16,165 nucleotides of DNA from Gallionella sp. (GTDB lineage: Bacteria; Pseudomonadota; Gammaproteobacteria; Burkholderiales; Gallionellaceae): positions 1 to 16,165 of the forward strand of contig JAUYGW010000316.1 of the NCBI GenBank assembly GCA_030690245.1, read 5' to 3'. Under the pieces are notes generated by a model that saw nothing but the letters and a program-made list of their open reading frames with translations, did no database searches and had not been told where the DNA came from. How positions within the stretch are numbered: position 1 is the first letter of the stretch; every line of letters starts with the position of its first letter. A program made the position numbers and the translations under genes. This document shows, piece after piece, positions 1 through 8,044 of the stretch.

Positions 1-1100
1 TTGTGGTGCATCGCGATGATCACGCTGCCGGCGGCGAGGAACAGCAGCGCCTTGAAGAACGCATGGGTCATCAGGTGGAAGATCGCCACCGAATAGGCCG
101 ATGCGCCGAGCGCCACGGTCATGTAGCCGAGCTGCGACAGCGTGGAATAGGCCACCACGCGCTTGATGTCGTTCTGGATGATGCCGAGGAAGCCCATGAA
201 CAGCGCGGTGATCGCGCCGATCACCATCACGAAGGATAAGGCGGTGTCGGACAGTTCGAACAGCGGCGACATGCGCGCCACCATGAAAATACCGGCCGTC
301 ACCATGGTCGCGGCGTGGATCAATGCGGAGATCGGGGTCGGGCCTTCCATCGAATCGGGCAGCCAGACATGCAGCGGGAACTGCGCCGACTTGCCCATCG
401 CGCCAATGAACAGCAGGATGCAGATCGCGGTCATCAGGTTCCACGATACGCCGGGAATCGGTGCCATATCGCCGGCGTGGCTGGCGGCATTGGCGAACAC
501 CGCGGCATAGTCCAGCGTGCCGAACACCATCAACACCAGCCCGATACCGAGCAGGAAGCCGAAATCGCCGACGCGGTTCACCAGGAAGGCCTTGAGGTTG
601 GCGTAGATCGCCGTGTCCTTCTTGTACCAGAAGCCGATCAGCAGGTAGGAAACCAGTCCCACCGCTTCCCAGCCGAAGAACAGCTGCATGAAGTTGTTCG
701 CCATCACCAGCATCAGCATCGAGAAAGTGAACAGCGAGATGTAGCTGAAGAAGCGCTGGTAACCGTCATCTTCTTCCATGTAGCCGATGGTATAGATATG
801 CACCATCAGCGAGACGAAGGTCACCACCAGCATCATCATCACGGTCAGGCGGTCGATCAGGAAGCCCACCTGGAAGCTGGTATCGCCGGAAATCAGCCAG
901 GTATAGACCGGGCCGTTATACACATGGCCCGCCAGCACATCGTTGAAAATCGCCAGCGACGCAAAAAACGAAACCGCCACCAGCGCGATGGTGATGCGGT
1001 GCGACCAGGCGCGCCCCAGGCACTTGCCGAACAATCCGGCGGCAACCGCCCCGGCCAGCGGCGCCAGCGGAACTAACAGATAGAGGCTTTGCATGCTCAT
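1..1100 (-). CDS. nuoL: NADH-quinone oxidoreductase subunit L, 5' part (runs off left edge)
   Basis: This is the large antiporter-like membrane subunit at the distal end of the complex I arm, which pumps protons as NADH is oxidised. The first 366 codons are present and the gene continues beyond base 1. I translated it from the minus strand because both ends of the frame are not in the window. Visible landmarks are E145 in FFGWEAVGL, K237 in GAMGKSAQFPLHVWLPD, H262 in ALIHAATMVTAG, DIKR with K313, and H346/K350 in LMTHAFFK. These are the charged residues of the antiporter channel. The ATG at 1100 lies 5 nt after the nuoK stop, with AAAGG about ten bases upstream. An in-frame ATG two codons later is a possible alternative start. 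The sequence is hydrophobic throughout and shows no damage. Confidence 0.97.
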   Translation of the reverse strand, partial: MSMQSLYLLVPLAPLAGAVAAGLFGKCLGRAWSHRITIALVAVSFFASLAIFNDVLAGHVYNGPVYTWLISGDTSFQVGFLIDRLTVMMMLVVTFVSLMVHIYTIGYMEEDDGYQRFFSYISLFTFSMLMLVMANNFMQLFFGWEAVGLVSYLLIGFWYKKDTAIYANLKAFLVNRVGDFGFLLGIGLVLMVFGTLDYAAVFANAASHAGDMAPIPGVSWNLMTAICILLFIGAMGKSAQFPLHVWLPDSMEGPTPISALIHAATMVTAGIFMVARMSPLFELSDTALSFVMVIGAITALFMGFLGIIQNDIKRVVAYSTLSQLGYMTVALGASAYSVAIFHLMTHAFFKALLFLAAGSVIIAMHH

Positions 1101-1105
1101 GCGGA

Positions 1106-1411
1106 TCAACCTTTCAGACTGTCGAGATCGTCAACATTGATGGTGTTCAGGTTGCGGAACAGCACCACCAGTATCGCCAGGCCGATGGCGGCCTCGGCAG
1201 CGGCCACGGTCAGGATGAAAAACACGAATACCTGGCCAGCGGTATCGTTCAGGTAATGCGAGAACGCCACGAAATTGGTGTTTACCGCCAGCAGCATCAT
1301 TTCGATCGCCATCAGCAACACGATCAGGTTCTTGCGGTTCAGGAAAATACCAACCACACCGATGGCAAACAGCACGGCGCTCAGTACCAGATAATGCGAC
1401 AGTGTTAACAC
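1106..1411 (-). CDS. nuoK: NADH-quinone oxidoreductase subunit K
   Basis: Small membrane subunit (101 aa, the usual length) with three transmembrane helices. The two conserved membrane glutamates of the proton path are visible as E37 (MAIEMML) and E73 (AAAEAAIG). I chose the GTG at 1411 because it gives the family's usual N-terminus, (M)LTLSHYLVL, and has a GGGAG ribosome site about ten bases upstream. A longer frame opening with ATG at 1504 would add 31 residues encoded by a palindromic repeat (1440-1512) and is not credible. The stop lies 5 nt before nuoL. The gap to nuoJ upstream is filled by that repeat. Confidence 0.96.
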   Translation of the reverse strand: MLTLSHYLVLSAVLFAIGVVGIFLNRKNLIVLLMAIEMMLLAVNTNFVAFSHYLNDTAGQVFVFFILTVAAAEAAIGLAILVVLFRNLNTINVDDLDSLKG

Positions 1412-1439
1412 GTTACTCGCTCCCTTGATTAACTTGGAT

Positions 1440-1512
1440 AGTGGTGAGTGGTAAGTAGTAAGAGGAACGGCGCTTCGCGCCTCAGTGGGAAACCCACTCG
1501 CCACTCACCACT
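1440..1512. repeat. Palindromic intercistronic repeat, copy 1 (nuoJ/nuoK gap)
   Basis: A 12-bp perfect inverted repeat forms the outer arms: AGTGGTGAGTGG at 1440-1451 and its complement at 1501-1512. Inside are two small perfect hairpins: GGCGC-TTC-GCGCC at 1469-1481 and AGTGGG-AAA-CCCACT at 1484-1498. The bases just beyond the outer arms continue the same GTAAGTAG-type pattern, and the nuoJ stop codon TAG (1515-1517) lies in that continuation. A related copy sits in the nuoI/nuoJ gap (about 2138-2215). I recognise the style of element but cannot name a family. Confidence 0.8.
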
Positions 1513-1514
1513 TC

Positions 1515-2123
1515 CTACTTACCAGATTCTCTGCTTTCGGCCTGCATCTTCACGATGCGCAAACGATCCGCCTTCTTCACCGCGACCTGCTCGGCTACCA
1601 CCTGCGACTTGGAATCCTTGCGGCGGCGCAGAGTCAGCGCAATCGCCGCCACCATCGCCACCAGCAACAGCACCGCGGCAATCTCGAACGGATACACATA
1701 TTCGGTATAGATCAGCCTGCCCAGCTCTTTGGTATTGCTGTAATCGGCCGCATGCTTGATGGCTACCTTGCCCCCGGATGTTCCGGAGGAACCCAGCACC
1801 CAGATCATTTCAAACGCCATCAAGCCGGCCAATGCCGCGCCGAACGGCAGCCAGCGCCAGATGCCTTCGCGCAACCGCACCAGGTTGATGTCCAGCATCA
1901 TCACCACGAACAGGAACAGCACCATCACCGCGCCGACATAGACCAGCACCAGTGTGATGGCGAGGAATTCCGCTTCCAGCAATATCCAGATGCCCGCGGA
2001 GCTGATAAACGCCAGCACCAGGAACAGCACCGCATGCACCGGATTGTGTGCGGTGATCACGCGCAATGCCGAAAATATGATCAACGCCGCGAACACATAA
2101 AACATGATGGTTTCAAAATTCAT
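1515..2123 (-). CDS. nuoJ: NADH-quinone oxidoreductase subunit J
   Basis: Membrane subunit of complex I (202 aa), with five predicted transmembrane helices in the first 165 residues. The segments ALRVITAHNPVHAVLFLVLA and LVYVGAVMVLFLFVVMML are typical; the latter contains the pi-bulge helix that couples quinone chemistry to the proton channels. A charged cytoplasmic tail follows (RRRKDSKSQ to ESRESGK), as in other betaproteobacterial NuoJ as far as I recall. The ATG at 2123 is preceded by AGAGGA. The last codons and the TAG stop are supplied by the edge of the palindromic repeat that separates nuoJ from nuoK. Confidence 0.95.
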   Translation of the reverse strand: MNFETIMFYVFAALIIFSALRVITAHNPVHAVLFLVLAFISSAGIWILLEAEFLAITLVLVYVGAVMVLFLFVVMMLDINLVRLREGIWRWLPFGAALAGLMAFEMIWVLGSSGTSGGKVAIKHAADYSNTKELGRLIYTEYVYPFEIAAVLLLVAMVAAIALTLRRRKDSKSQVVAEQVAVKKADRLRIVKMQAESRESGK

Positions 2124-2137
2124 AAATTCATCCTCTT

Positions 2138-2215
2138 GTAAGTGGTAAGTGGAGCGGTGCTGCGCACCTCAGTGGAAAGTGGAAAACCCCACTTCCTACT
2201 CCCTACTCCCCACTA
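2138..2215. repeat. Palindromic intercistronic repeat, copy 2 (nuoI/nuoJ gap)
   Basis: This shares the core CGGYGC-NNC-GCRCCTCAGTGG with the copy at 1440-1512. Here the hairpin reads GGTGC-TGC-GCACC (2156-2168). Compared with copy 1 the stem pair C:G has become T:A, so pairing is kept. The arms again consist of GTAAGTGGTAAGTGG on one side (2138-2152) and CCACTTCCTACTCCC-type sequence on the other. It is less perfectly palindromic than copy 1. It occupies the whole gap between the nuoI stop and the nuoJ ribosome site, and its right edge supplies the nuoI TAG stop (2213-2215). Confidence 0.75.
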
Positions 2216-2701
2216 TCTGTACTTGGCATCCGCCGCACGATCCTTGGCGATTTGCTCTTCATGTTTGTCGCCCATCGCCAGCAGCATCGGCTTGGTGTAA
2301 TACAGGTCGCCAGGCTTTTCGCCGTGGTACTCGAACATGCGCGTTTCGACGATCGCATCCACCGGGCAGGACTCCTCGCAGAAGCCGCAGAAGATGCACT
2401 TGGTCAGATCGATGTCATATTGCGTGGTGCGGCGGGTACCGTCCTCGCGCTCCGCCACTTCGATCTTGATCGCCAAAGCCGGGCACACCGCCTCGCAAAG
2501 CTTGCAGCCGATGCAGCGTTCCTCGCCATTGGCGTAGCGGCGCTGCGCGTGCAACCCGCGGAAACGGAAGCTCTGCGGGGTCTTCTCTTCGGGGTATTGC
2601 ACGGTGATTTTGCGCGCGAAGAAATACCGCCCGGTCAGCGCCATGCCCTTGACCAGCTCATAGAGCAGAAAGGTCTTGAAGAAGTTTGTTATTTTTTCCA
2701 T
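2213..2701 (-). CDS. nuoI: NADH-quinone oxidoreductase subunit I (two [4Fe-4S] clusters)
   Basis: Peripheral-arm ferredoxin-type subunit (162 aa) that carries electrons from NuoG towards NuoB. The two cluster motifs are complete: C63xxC66xxC69xxxC73 ([12 protein letters not shown]) and C102xxC105xxC108xxxC112 ([12 protein letters not shown]). The N-terminal amphipathic stretch [11 protein letters not shown] anchors it on the membrane. The frame also has an ATG at 2707, but a strong GGAGGAG abuts that codon directly, while it lies 6 nt from the ATG at 2701. The 2701 start also gives the family's usual MEKI-type N-terminus. It lies 15 nt downstream of nuoH. The stop codon is at the edge of a palindromic repeat. 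Confidence 0.97.
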   Translation of the reverse strand: MEKITNFFKTFLLYELVKGMALTGRYFFARKITVQYPEEKTPQSFRFRGLHAQRRYANGEERCIGCKLCEAVCPALAIKIEVAEREDGTRRTTQYDIDLTKCIFCGFCEESCPVDAIVETRMFEYHGEKPGDLYYTKPMLLAMGDKHEEQIAKDRAADAKYR

Positions 2702-2716
2702 ATTCATCTCCTCCGC

Positions 2717-3757
2717 TTACCAGACCCACAGCGGGGTTTGCATCCACGCGGCAACCACCACGACCCAGACGATGGTGAGCGGGATGAACACTTTCCAGCC
2801 CAGCCGCATCAGTTGGTCATATCGGTAGCGCGGGAAGGTCGCGCGGAACCACAGGAACAGGAACAGGATGAAGGAAGCCTTGCCCAGCAGCCAGATGAAG
2901 CTGTCCGGCAGGAACGGCACCGGCGACAGCCACCCGCCGAGGAACATGATCGAGGTCAGGAACGCGATCAGGATCATGTTGGCGTATTCGGCCAGGAAGA
3001 ACATCGCAAACGCCATGCCGGAATATTCCACATGGAAGCCCGCGACGATTTCCGACTCGCCTTCGGCCATGTCAAACGGTGCACGGTTGGTTTCCGCCAC
3101 GCCGGAAATCAGATAGACGAGGAACATCGGGAACAGCGGAATCAGATACCAGTCCAGCATGCCGAGACTGCCTTGCTGCCCCTTGACGATGTCGCCCAGA
3201 TTCATGCTTTGCGAAGCCATCAGCACGCACACCAGCGCGAAACCCATCGCGATTTCATACGACACGATCTGCGCGGCGGATCGCACCGCACCGAGGAAGG
3301 CATACTTGGAGTTGGACGCCCAGCCGGCGATGATGATGCCGTAGACCGCGAGCGAGGTCATCGCCAGGATGTACAACAGCCCGGCATTGAGGTCGGCGAT
3401 TACCATGCCGTCGCTGAACGGCATCACCGCCCATGCCGCGAGAGATGGCGCCAACCCCAGGATAGGCGCCGCAATGAACAAAAATTTGTTCGAGTTGCTC
3501 GGGATGATGATTTCCTTGAACAGCAATTTCAAGCCATCGGCGAGCGGCTGGATCAGGCCGTAAGGGCCGACGCGATTCGGGCCGATGCGGATCTGCATGT
3601 AGCCGATGACCTTGCGTTCCGCCAGTGTCAGATAGGCGACCGTCAGCATGATCGGCACCGTGACAACCATGATTTTCACCACCGTCCAGACCGGCAGCCA
3701 AGCCGGACCGAGCAGCTCCTGCCCGAGCTGTTGCAAGGTTTGCAGCAATTCCATCAT
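2717..3757 (-). CDS. nuoH: NADH-quinone oxidoreductase subunit H
   Basis: Membrane subunit (346 aa) that, with NuoD and NuoB, forms the quinone chamber of complex I. Typical segments are [20 protein letters not shown] (residues about 45-64), [16 protein letters not shown], and the acidic loop [20 protein letters not shown], which lines the quinone entry and the start of the proton path. Eight or so hydrophobic helices are apparent. The ATG at 3757 overlaps the nuoG TGA (ATGA), which suggests translational coupling. A second ATG follows immediately, so the start is uncertain by one codon. Length and motifs are ordinary for the family. Confidence 0.97.
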   Translation of the reverse strand: MMELLQTLQQLGQELLGPAWLPVWTVVKIMVVTVPIMLTVAYLTLAERKVIGYMQIRIGPNRVGPYGLIQPLADGLKLLFKEIIIPSNSNKFLFIAAPILGLAPSLAAWAVMPFSDGMVIADLNAGLLYILAMTSLAVYGIIIAGWASNSKYAFLGAVRSAAQIVSYEIAMGFALVCVLMASQSMNLGDIVKGQQGSLGMLDWYLIPLFPMFLVYLISGVAETNRAPFDMAEGESEIVAGFHVEYSGMAFAMFFLAEYANMILIAFLTSIMFLGGWLSPVPFLPDSFIWLLGKASFILFLFLWFRATFPRYRYDQLMRLGWKVFIPLTIVWVVVVAAWMQTPLWVW

Positions 3758-6246
3758 GCCCGTTCCCCAGTTTGACCAGCGACTTGATTGCCGTCTTTGG
3801 GCAGCTTATAACCAGCCACTTGGTCGGTGTTGTTTGCCGACCCGGTGGAATGGCTAGTTGTTTTATCAGTCGAATGGCCAGTTGTTATATCAATCGGTTC
3901 CACAGTAATTGTCCCAAACATCGCACCCAGTTCTGCCGTAGCCGGATGGCCCGCCGCCACACGCACGGTACCGGCAGGCATAATGTCATTCGCTTGTACG
4001 GTCAGGCGTATGCTGGCGTTACCTTGGCTGACTTTGACGGCGTCACCGGACTGCACGCCCAATTTTTGCAACTCACTGCCATGCATCAGCACACATGGGG
4101 TTGCGGCATCGTGCGTTTTTTGCAGGGATGCAGCGCGCCTGACCACGGCATCCGTCGAATAGATCGGCACATCGGCCACGCGCTGTAGGAGCGAATTCAT
4201 TCGCACGCCCTGGCCGGATAAATCCGGCCCTACATGGACGCCTTCGATATGATTATTCAGCTTATCGACCACGTTCTGGCCGGGTAGTGCTTCATCGCGC
4301 ACCGCTTCGCTGGTGTCGTAATCAAAGCCGCTCACGTCGAGCAGGTTGCCCAGCACGCGTAGCACCTTCCAGGCCGGGCGGGTTTCACCGAGCGGCTTGA
4401 CCGCGCCCTTGAAACTTTGCACAAGCCCCTCGGTGTTGACAAACGTGCCGGAGGTTTCGGTGAACGGCGCAATGGGCAGCAGCACATCGGCGTAATCGGT
4501 CGCATGATGCTTGTAGGCGGACAAGGCCACCACCATATCGGCGGCGCGCATCGCAGCCATCGCCTGTTGCGGGTCGTGCATGTCCAGTTCCGGCTCGACA
4601 TTCAGCAGGACATACGCCTTGCGCGGCGAAGCCACCATCTGTGCGGCATTCATGCCCTGCACAGCGCCACCAAACGGCACCGCACCGGCAAGATAGCCGC
4701 CGACGCTATTGGCCGCCTCGCCGAGGAAACCGAAGCTTACGCCGCACAATGCGGCGATCCGTTCCGCCAATACGGCAAGCTGCGCCGCCTGCGGATGTTG
4801 TTGCGCAAAGTTGCCGAGCAGCACCGCGGCGCGCTCGCCGCTTGCTAGGCTTTTGGCGATGGCGGCGGCAACGCCGCCCACTTCGATACCCTGTACGGAT
4901 GCATCCGGCGCCACCTGCTTTTCCGCAGCCAGCGCCTTGAGGATTTGCGCCAGCTGATTCACCAGTTCGCCCGGAGCGACGATGGCCTTGTTGGCAACCG
5001 GCATCAGCAGATCGTCATCGCTGGCATGCACGATATTGGCCTGAGCACCTTTCTTGACCGCCTGGCGCACGCGTTGCGCCAGCAGGGGGTGATCCTTGCG
5101 CAGGAAACTGCCGACAATCAACAAGCGGTCGCGGCTATTGATCTCGGCGACCGGCATACCCAGCCACGGCGCGCCGGCCTGTTTAGCATCCGCGCTGAAA
5201 TCGGACTGGCGCAGGCGGAAATCCACGTTGCCGCTACCCAGCCCGCGCATCAGTTTTTGCAGCAGGTAAAGTTCTTCCAGCGTGCTGTGCGGCGTCGCCA
5301 ATGCGGCAACCTGCCCGGCTCCATTATTTTCAATGACACAGCGCAGGCCGTTCGCCACATATTCCAGCGCGACCGGCCATTCGACTTCCAGCCACTTGCC
5401 GTCCTGCTTGAGCATCGGCTTGGTCAGGCGCTCCGGTGCATTCAACCCTTCATAGCTGAAGCGATCCTTGTCGGAAATCCAGCATTCGTTGACTGCTTCG
5501 TTTTCGATCGGCGTGACGCGCATCACTTTGCCGTTCTTCACCTGCACCGCCAGATTCGACCCCAGACCATCATGCGGGCTGACCGACTTGCGCCGCGACA
5601 ATTCCCAACTGCGCGCGGTGTAGCGGAATGGCTTGCTGGTCAATGCGCCGACTGGGCACAGGTCGATCATGTTGCCGGACAACTCGGAATCCACCAAGCT
5701 GTTCACAAAGCTCATGATCTCGGCATGTTCGCCACGGTACGCCAGGCCCAGCTCCATCATGCCGCCGATTTCCTGCCCGAAACGCACGCAGCGCGTGCAA
5801 TGGATGCAGCGGCTCATTTCCTTCGTGGAAATCAGCGCACCGATATCCTTGTGCATCACGATGCGTTTTTCTTCGCTGTAACGCGATGCCGGCGCGCCAT
5901 AGCCCATCGCCACGTCCTGCAGCTGGCATTCGCCGCCCTGGTCGCAGACCGGGCAATCCAGCGGATGGTTGATCAGCAGGAATTCCATCACACCCTGCTG
6001 CGCCTTGACCGCCAGTTCGGAACGGGTATGGACTTTCATGCCATCGGCAGCCGGCGTCGCGCAGGCAGGCAGCGGTTTGGGTGCCTTTTCCACCTCGACC
6101 AGGCACATGCGGCAACTGGCGGCAATCGACAGTTTCTTGTGGTAGCAAAAATGCGGAATATGAACACCCGCCTTGTGCGCCGCATCCATCACGGTGGAAC
6201 CGCGCCCGATTTCGACTAGCTTTCCATCAATTTCAATATTGATCAT
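3754..6246 (-). CDS. nuoG: NADH-quinone oxidoreductase subunit G (iron-sulfur, 830 aa)
   Basis: The large iron-sulfur subunit of the peripheral arm relays electrons from NuoF/NuoE to NuoI. Its N-terminal ligands are all present: [2Fe-2S] N1b C34, C45, C48, C62; [4Fe-4S] N5 H94, C98, C101, C107; [4Fe-4S] N4 C147, C150, C153, C197. The CxxCxxxC motif of the extra N7 cluster, found in E. coli and Thermus, is absent. A degenerate molybdopterin-oxidoreductase-like domain fills residues about 215-780. Two oddities stand out. Residues 671-688 are encoded by a 51-bp REP-like double hairpin. The last 47 or so residues (from about 784) form a low-complexity Thr/Ser/His tail starting with an 8-residue repeat, D[IK]TT[GS]HST. 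The stop overlaps nuoH. The start at 6246 gives [13 protein letters not shown]. Confidence 0.97.
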   Translation of the reverse strand: MINIEIDGKLVEIGRGSTVMDAAHKAGVHIPHFCYHKKLSIAASCRMCLVEVEKAPKPLPACATPAADGMKVHTRSELAVKAQQGVMEFLLINHPLDCPVCDQGGECQLQDVAMGYGAPASRYSEEKRIVMHKDIGALISTKEMSRCIHCTRCVRFGQEIGGMMELGLAYRGEHAEIMSFVNSLVDSELSGNMIDLCPVGALTSKPFRYTARSWELSRRKSVSPHDGLGSNLAVQVKNGKVMRVTPIENEAVNECWISDKDRFSYEGLNAPERLTKPMLKQDGKWLEVEWPVALEYVANGLRCVIENNGAGQVAALATPHSTLEELYLLQKLMRGLGSGNVDFRLRQSDFSADAKQAGAPWLGMPVAEINSRDRLLIVGSFLRKDHPLLAQRVRQAVKKGAQANIVHASDDDLLMPVANKAIVAPGELVNQLAQILKALAAEKQVAPDASVQGIEVGGVAAAIAKSLASGERAAVLLGNFAQQHPQAAQLAVLAERIAALCGVSFGFLGEAANSVGGYLAGAVPFGGAVQGMNAAQMVASPRKAYVLLNVEPELDMHDPQQAMAAMRAADMVVALSAYKHHATDYADVLLPIAPFTETSGTFVNTEGLVQSFKGAVKPLGETRPAWKVLRVLGNLLDVSGFDYDTSEAVRDEALPGQNVVDKLNNHIEGVHVGPDLSGQGVRMNSLLQRVADVPIYSTDAVVRRAASLQKTHDAATPCVLMHGSELQKLGVQSGDAVKVSQGNASIRLTVQANDIMPAGTVRVAAGHPATAELGAMFGTITVEPIDITTGHSTDKTTSHSTGSANNTDQVAGYKLPKDGNQVAGQTGERA
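3848..3895. repeat. 24-bp tandem duplication in the 3' end of nuoG
   Basis: Two adjacent 24-bp units, 3848-3871 and 3872-3895, match at 21 of 24 positions (both begin GAATGGC on the plus strand). The period is eight codons, so nuoG stays in frame and reads DITTGHST then DKTTSHST. Confidence 0.9.
4184..4234. repeat. REP-like double-hairpin element inside nuoG, in frame
   Basis: The 51-bp segment is bounded by TGTAGG (4184-4189) and its complement CCTACA (4229-4234). It contains GCGAA-TTCA-TTCGC (4191-4204) and GGCCGGAT-AA-ATCCGGCC (4212-4229, an 8-bp perfect stem). TGTAGGAGCGAATTCATTCG-type and GTAGGGCCGGATTTATCCGG-type sequences are familiar to me as dispersed extragenic palindromes in Pseudomonas and related bacteria; that link is from memory. 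The element is exactly 17 codons long and is translated within NuoG residues 671-688 without a stop. Confidence 0.85.
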
Positions 6247-6267
6247 TACGCACCTGACCTGTCAGCT

Positions 6268-7533
6268 TTACACCAAGCAACGCTTGTGTTCGATGTGATA
6301 TTCAAATTCGTCGCGAAAATGCCTGAGCATCCCCTGCACCGGCCAAACCGCCGCCTCGCCCAGGGCGCAAATAGTGCGCCCGGCAATGTTTTCGCCCACA
6401 CTCAACAGCAAATCCAGATCTTCCTTGCGGCCTTCGCCGTGCTCGATGCGATGCACGATGCGGTACAGCCAGCCGGTGCCTTCGCGGCACGGCGTGCATT
6501 GCCCGCAGGATTCCTCGTAATAGAAATAAGACAGGCGCTCCAGCGCGCGCACCATACAGGTGGTCTCATCCATCACGATCACCGCGCCGCTGCCCAGACC
6601 GGAACCCGCCTTGGAGATGGAATCGTAGTCCATGGTCAGATCCATCATAGCCGCGCCGGGCAGTACCGGCATCGACGAGCCGCCGGGTATCACCGCCTTG
6701 AGCGTATGCCCGTTGCGCACCCCGCCCGCCATTTTCAGCAGCTCGCTGAACGGCGTGCCCATCGGCACTTCGAAGTTGCCGGGGTTGTTCACGTGGCCGG
6801 AGACGGAGAACAGCTTGGTGCCACCGTTGTTCGGTTTTCCCAGTTCCAGAAACTTCTGCCCGCCGTTGTTGATGATGTACGGAATGCTGGCGAAGGTTTC
6901 GGTGTTGTTGATCGTGGTCGGTTTGCCATACAGGCCGAAGGTCGCGGGGAAAGGCGGCTTGAAGCGCGGCTGACCTTTCTTGCCCTCGATGGATTCCAGC
7001 AAGGCGGTTTCCTCGCCGCAAATATAGGCACCATAACCCAGATGGTTGTGCAGATCGAAACAGAAATCCGTACCCATGATGTTGTCGCCCAGGTAACCGG
7101 AGGCTCGCGCCAGTTCACAGGCTTCTTCCATGCGCTCATAAGCCTCGAAGATTTCGCCATGCACGTAGTTGTAGCCGGTCTTGACGCCCATCGTATAGGC
7201 GGCGATTGCCATGCCCTCGATGAGCAGATGCGGGTTGTAACGCAGGATGTCCCAATCCTTGCAGGTGCCCGGTTCGCCCTCGTCGGTATTGCAGACGATA
7301 TACTTGTCGCCATCGTAGTTCTTGGGCATGAAGCTCCACTTCAGCCCGGTCGGAAAGCCCGCGCCGCCGCGCCCGCGCAACGCCGACAGCTTGACTTCGG
7401 CAATAATCGCATCGGGCGACATTTTTTCGGTAAGCACTTTGCGCAATGCCTGGTAACCGCCGACCTTTAGATAGTTTTCCAACGTCCAGGGCTGGTCGAA
7501 ATCCATCGTGGTGAGAATGACCGGGCCTCTCAT
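6268..7533 (-). CDS. nuoF: NADH-quinone oxidoreductase subunit F (FMN, NADH-binding)
   Basis: Catalytic entry point of complex I (421 aa): it binds NADH and FMN and passes electrons to the N3 [4Fe-4S] cluster. The glycine-rich FMN/NADH motif [13 protein letters not shown] is at residues 54-66, followed by [15 protein letters not shown] (81-95). The N3 ligands are C343, C346 and C349 ([14 protein letters not shown]) plus C389 (TICALGEAA). The ATG at 7533 has GAGGGTGG about nine bases upstream. The 12 or so residues before [11 protein letters not shown] are poorly conserved in the family, so the exact start is less certain than the rest. A 12-codon ORF bridges nuoE and nuoF, overlapping both by four bases. 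Confidence 0.97.
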   Translation of the reverse strand: MRGPVILTTMDFDQPWTLENYLKVGGYQALRKVLTEKMSPDAIIAEVKLSALRGRGGAGFPTGLKWSFMPKNYDGDKYIVCNTDEGEPGTCKDWDILRYNPHLLIEGMAIAAYTMGVKTGYNYVHGEIFEAYERMEEACELARASGYLGDNIMGTDFCFDLHNHLGYGAYICGEETALLESIEGKKGQPRFKPPFPATFGLYGKPTTINNTETFASIPYIINNGGQKFLELGKPNNGGTKLFSVSGHVNNPGNFEVPMGTPFSELLKMAGGVRNGHTLKAVIPGGSSMPVLPGAAMMDLTMDYDSISKAGSGLGSGAVIVMDETTCMVRALERLSYFYYEESCGQCTPCREGTGWLYRIVHRIEHGEGRKEDLDLLLSVGENIAGRTICALGEAAVWPVQGMLRHFRDEFEYHIEHKRCLV

Positions 7534-7568
7534 AATTTATTCCACCCTCTCATGCCAGTGTCTTTCAT
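7530..7568 (-). CDS. 12-codon bridging ORF between nuoE and nuoF (doubtful)
   Basis: The frame reads [12 protein letters not shown] and stops. Its ATG overlaps the nuoE TGA (ATGA) and its TGA overlaps the nuoF ATG (ATGA). There is no clear ribosome site, so if it is translated it would be by re-initiation and would couple nuoE to nuoF. It may equally be a chance frame. Confidence 0.15.
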   Translation of the reverse strand: MKDTGMRGWNKL

Positions 7569-8044
7569 AATTGGTCCAGTTTCGCCAAAATTTGATCGAT
7601 CTTGTCTTTGCTCAAACGGCCGCAAAGTTTTTTATTGTTCACGGTAAACAGCGGCGCATCCTTGCATGCCCCCATGCACTCGCCTTCGCGCAGCCCGTAC
7701 CTGCCGTCTGCGGAAACTTCGCCGAAACCGATACCCAGTTTGGCTTGAAGATGTGCCACGGTGTCCCCCGCCCCGCCCAGCGTGCAGGACAGGTTGGTGC
7801 ATACGGTGATGGTATGCTTGCCCATCGGCTTGAGGTTGTACATGTGATAGAAAGTCGCCACCTCGTACACCGCCATTTTCGGCATGCCGAGATAGACCGC
7901 GATATCCGCCATGTCATCGGCGGCTATCCAGCCCTTTTCGTCCTGCACGAAACGCAACGCGGCCATTACCGCTGACTGTTTCTGATCGGTCGGATACTTC
8001 TTCAACTCGCGGTTGATCTTCGCTTGTATTTGTTCGGATAACAT
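7565..8044 (-). CDS. nuoE: NADH-quinone oxidoreductase subunit E ([2Fe-2S] N1a)
   Basis: Thioredoxin-fold [2Fe-2S] subunit (159 aa) that sits beside NuoF and holds cluster N1a. The four ligands follow the family pattern: C82-x4-C87 (VCTNLSCTLGG) and C123-x3-C127 (GECMGACKDAP). The N-terminal helical part includes the conserved VYEVATFYHMY. The ATG at 8044 shares its A with the nuoD TAA (TAATG), which indicates coupled translation, and GAGGT lies upstream inside nuoD. Length is ordinary for the family. Confidence 0.97.
   Translation of the reverse strand: MLSEQIQAKINRELKKYPTDQKQSAVMAALRFVQDEKGWIAADDMADIAVYLGMPKMAVYEVATFYHMYNLKPMGKHTITVCTNLSCTLGGAGDTVAHLQAKLGIGFGEVSADGRYGLREGECMGACKDAPLFTVNNKKLCGRLSKDKIDQILAKLDQL

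Noticed and set aside
315..1076. Long plus-strand His/Gln/Arg-rich frames across the nuo genes (also 2252-3775, 4945-6219, 6286-7470, 8110-8964)
   Set aside because: They are opposite-strand shadows of the nuo genes. Their composition is unnatural, and the minus-strand frames carry clear conserved motifs.
1412..1504. Longer nuoK with 31 extra N-terminal residues
   Set aside because: The extra codons come from the palindromic repeat. The GTG at 1411 has a ribosome site and gives the normal N-terminus.
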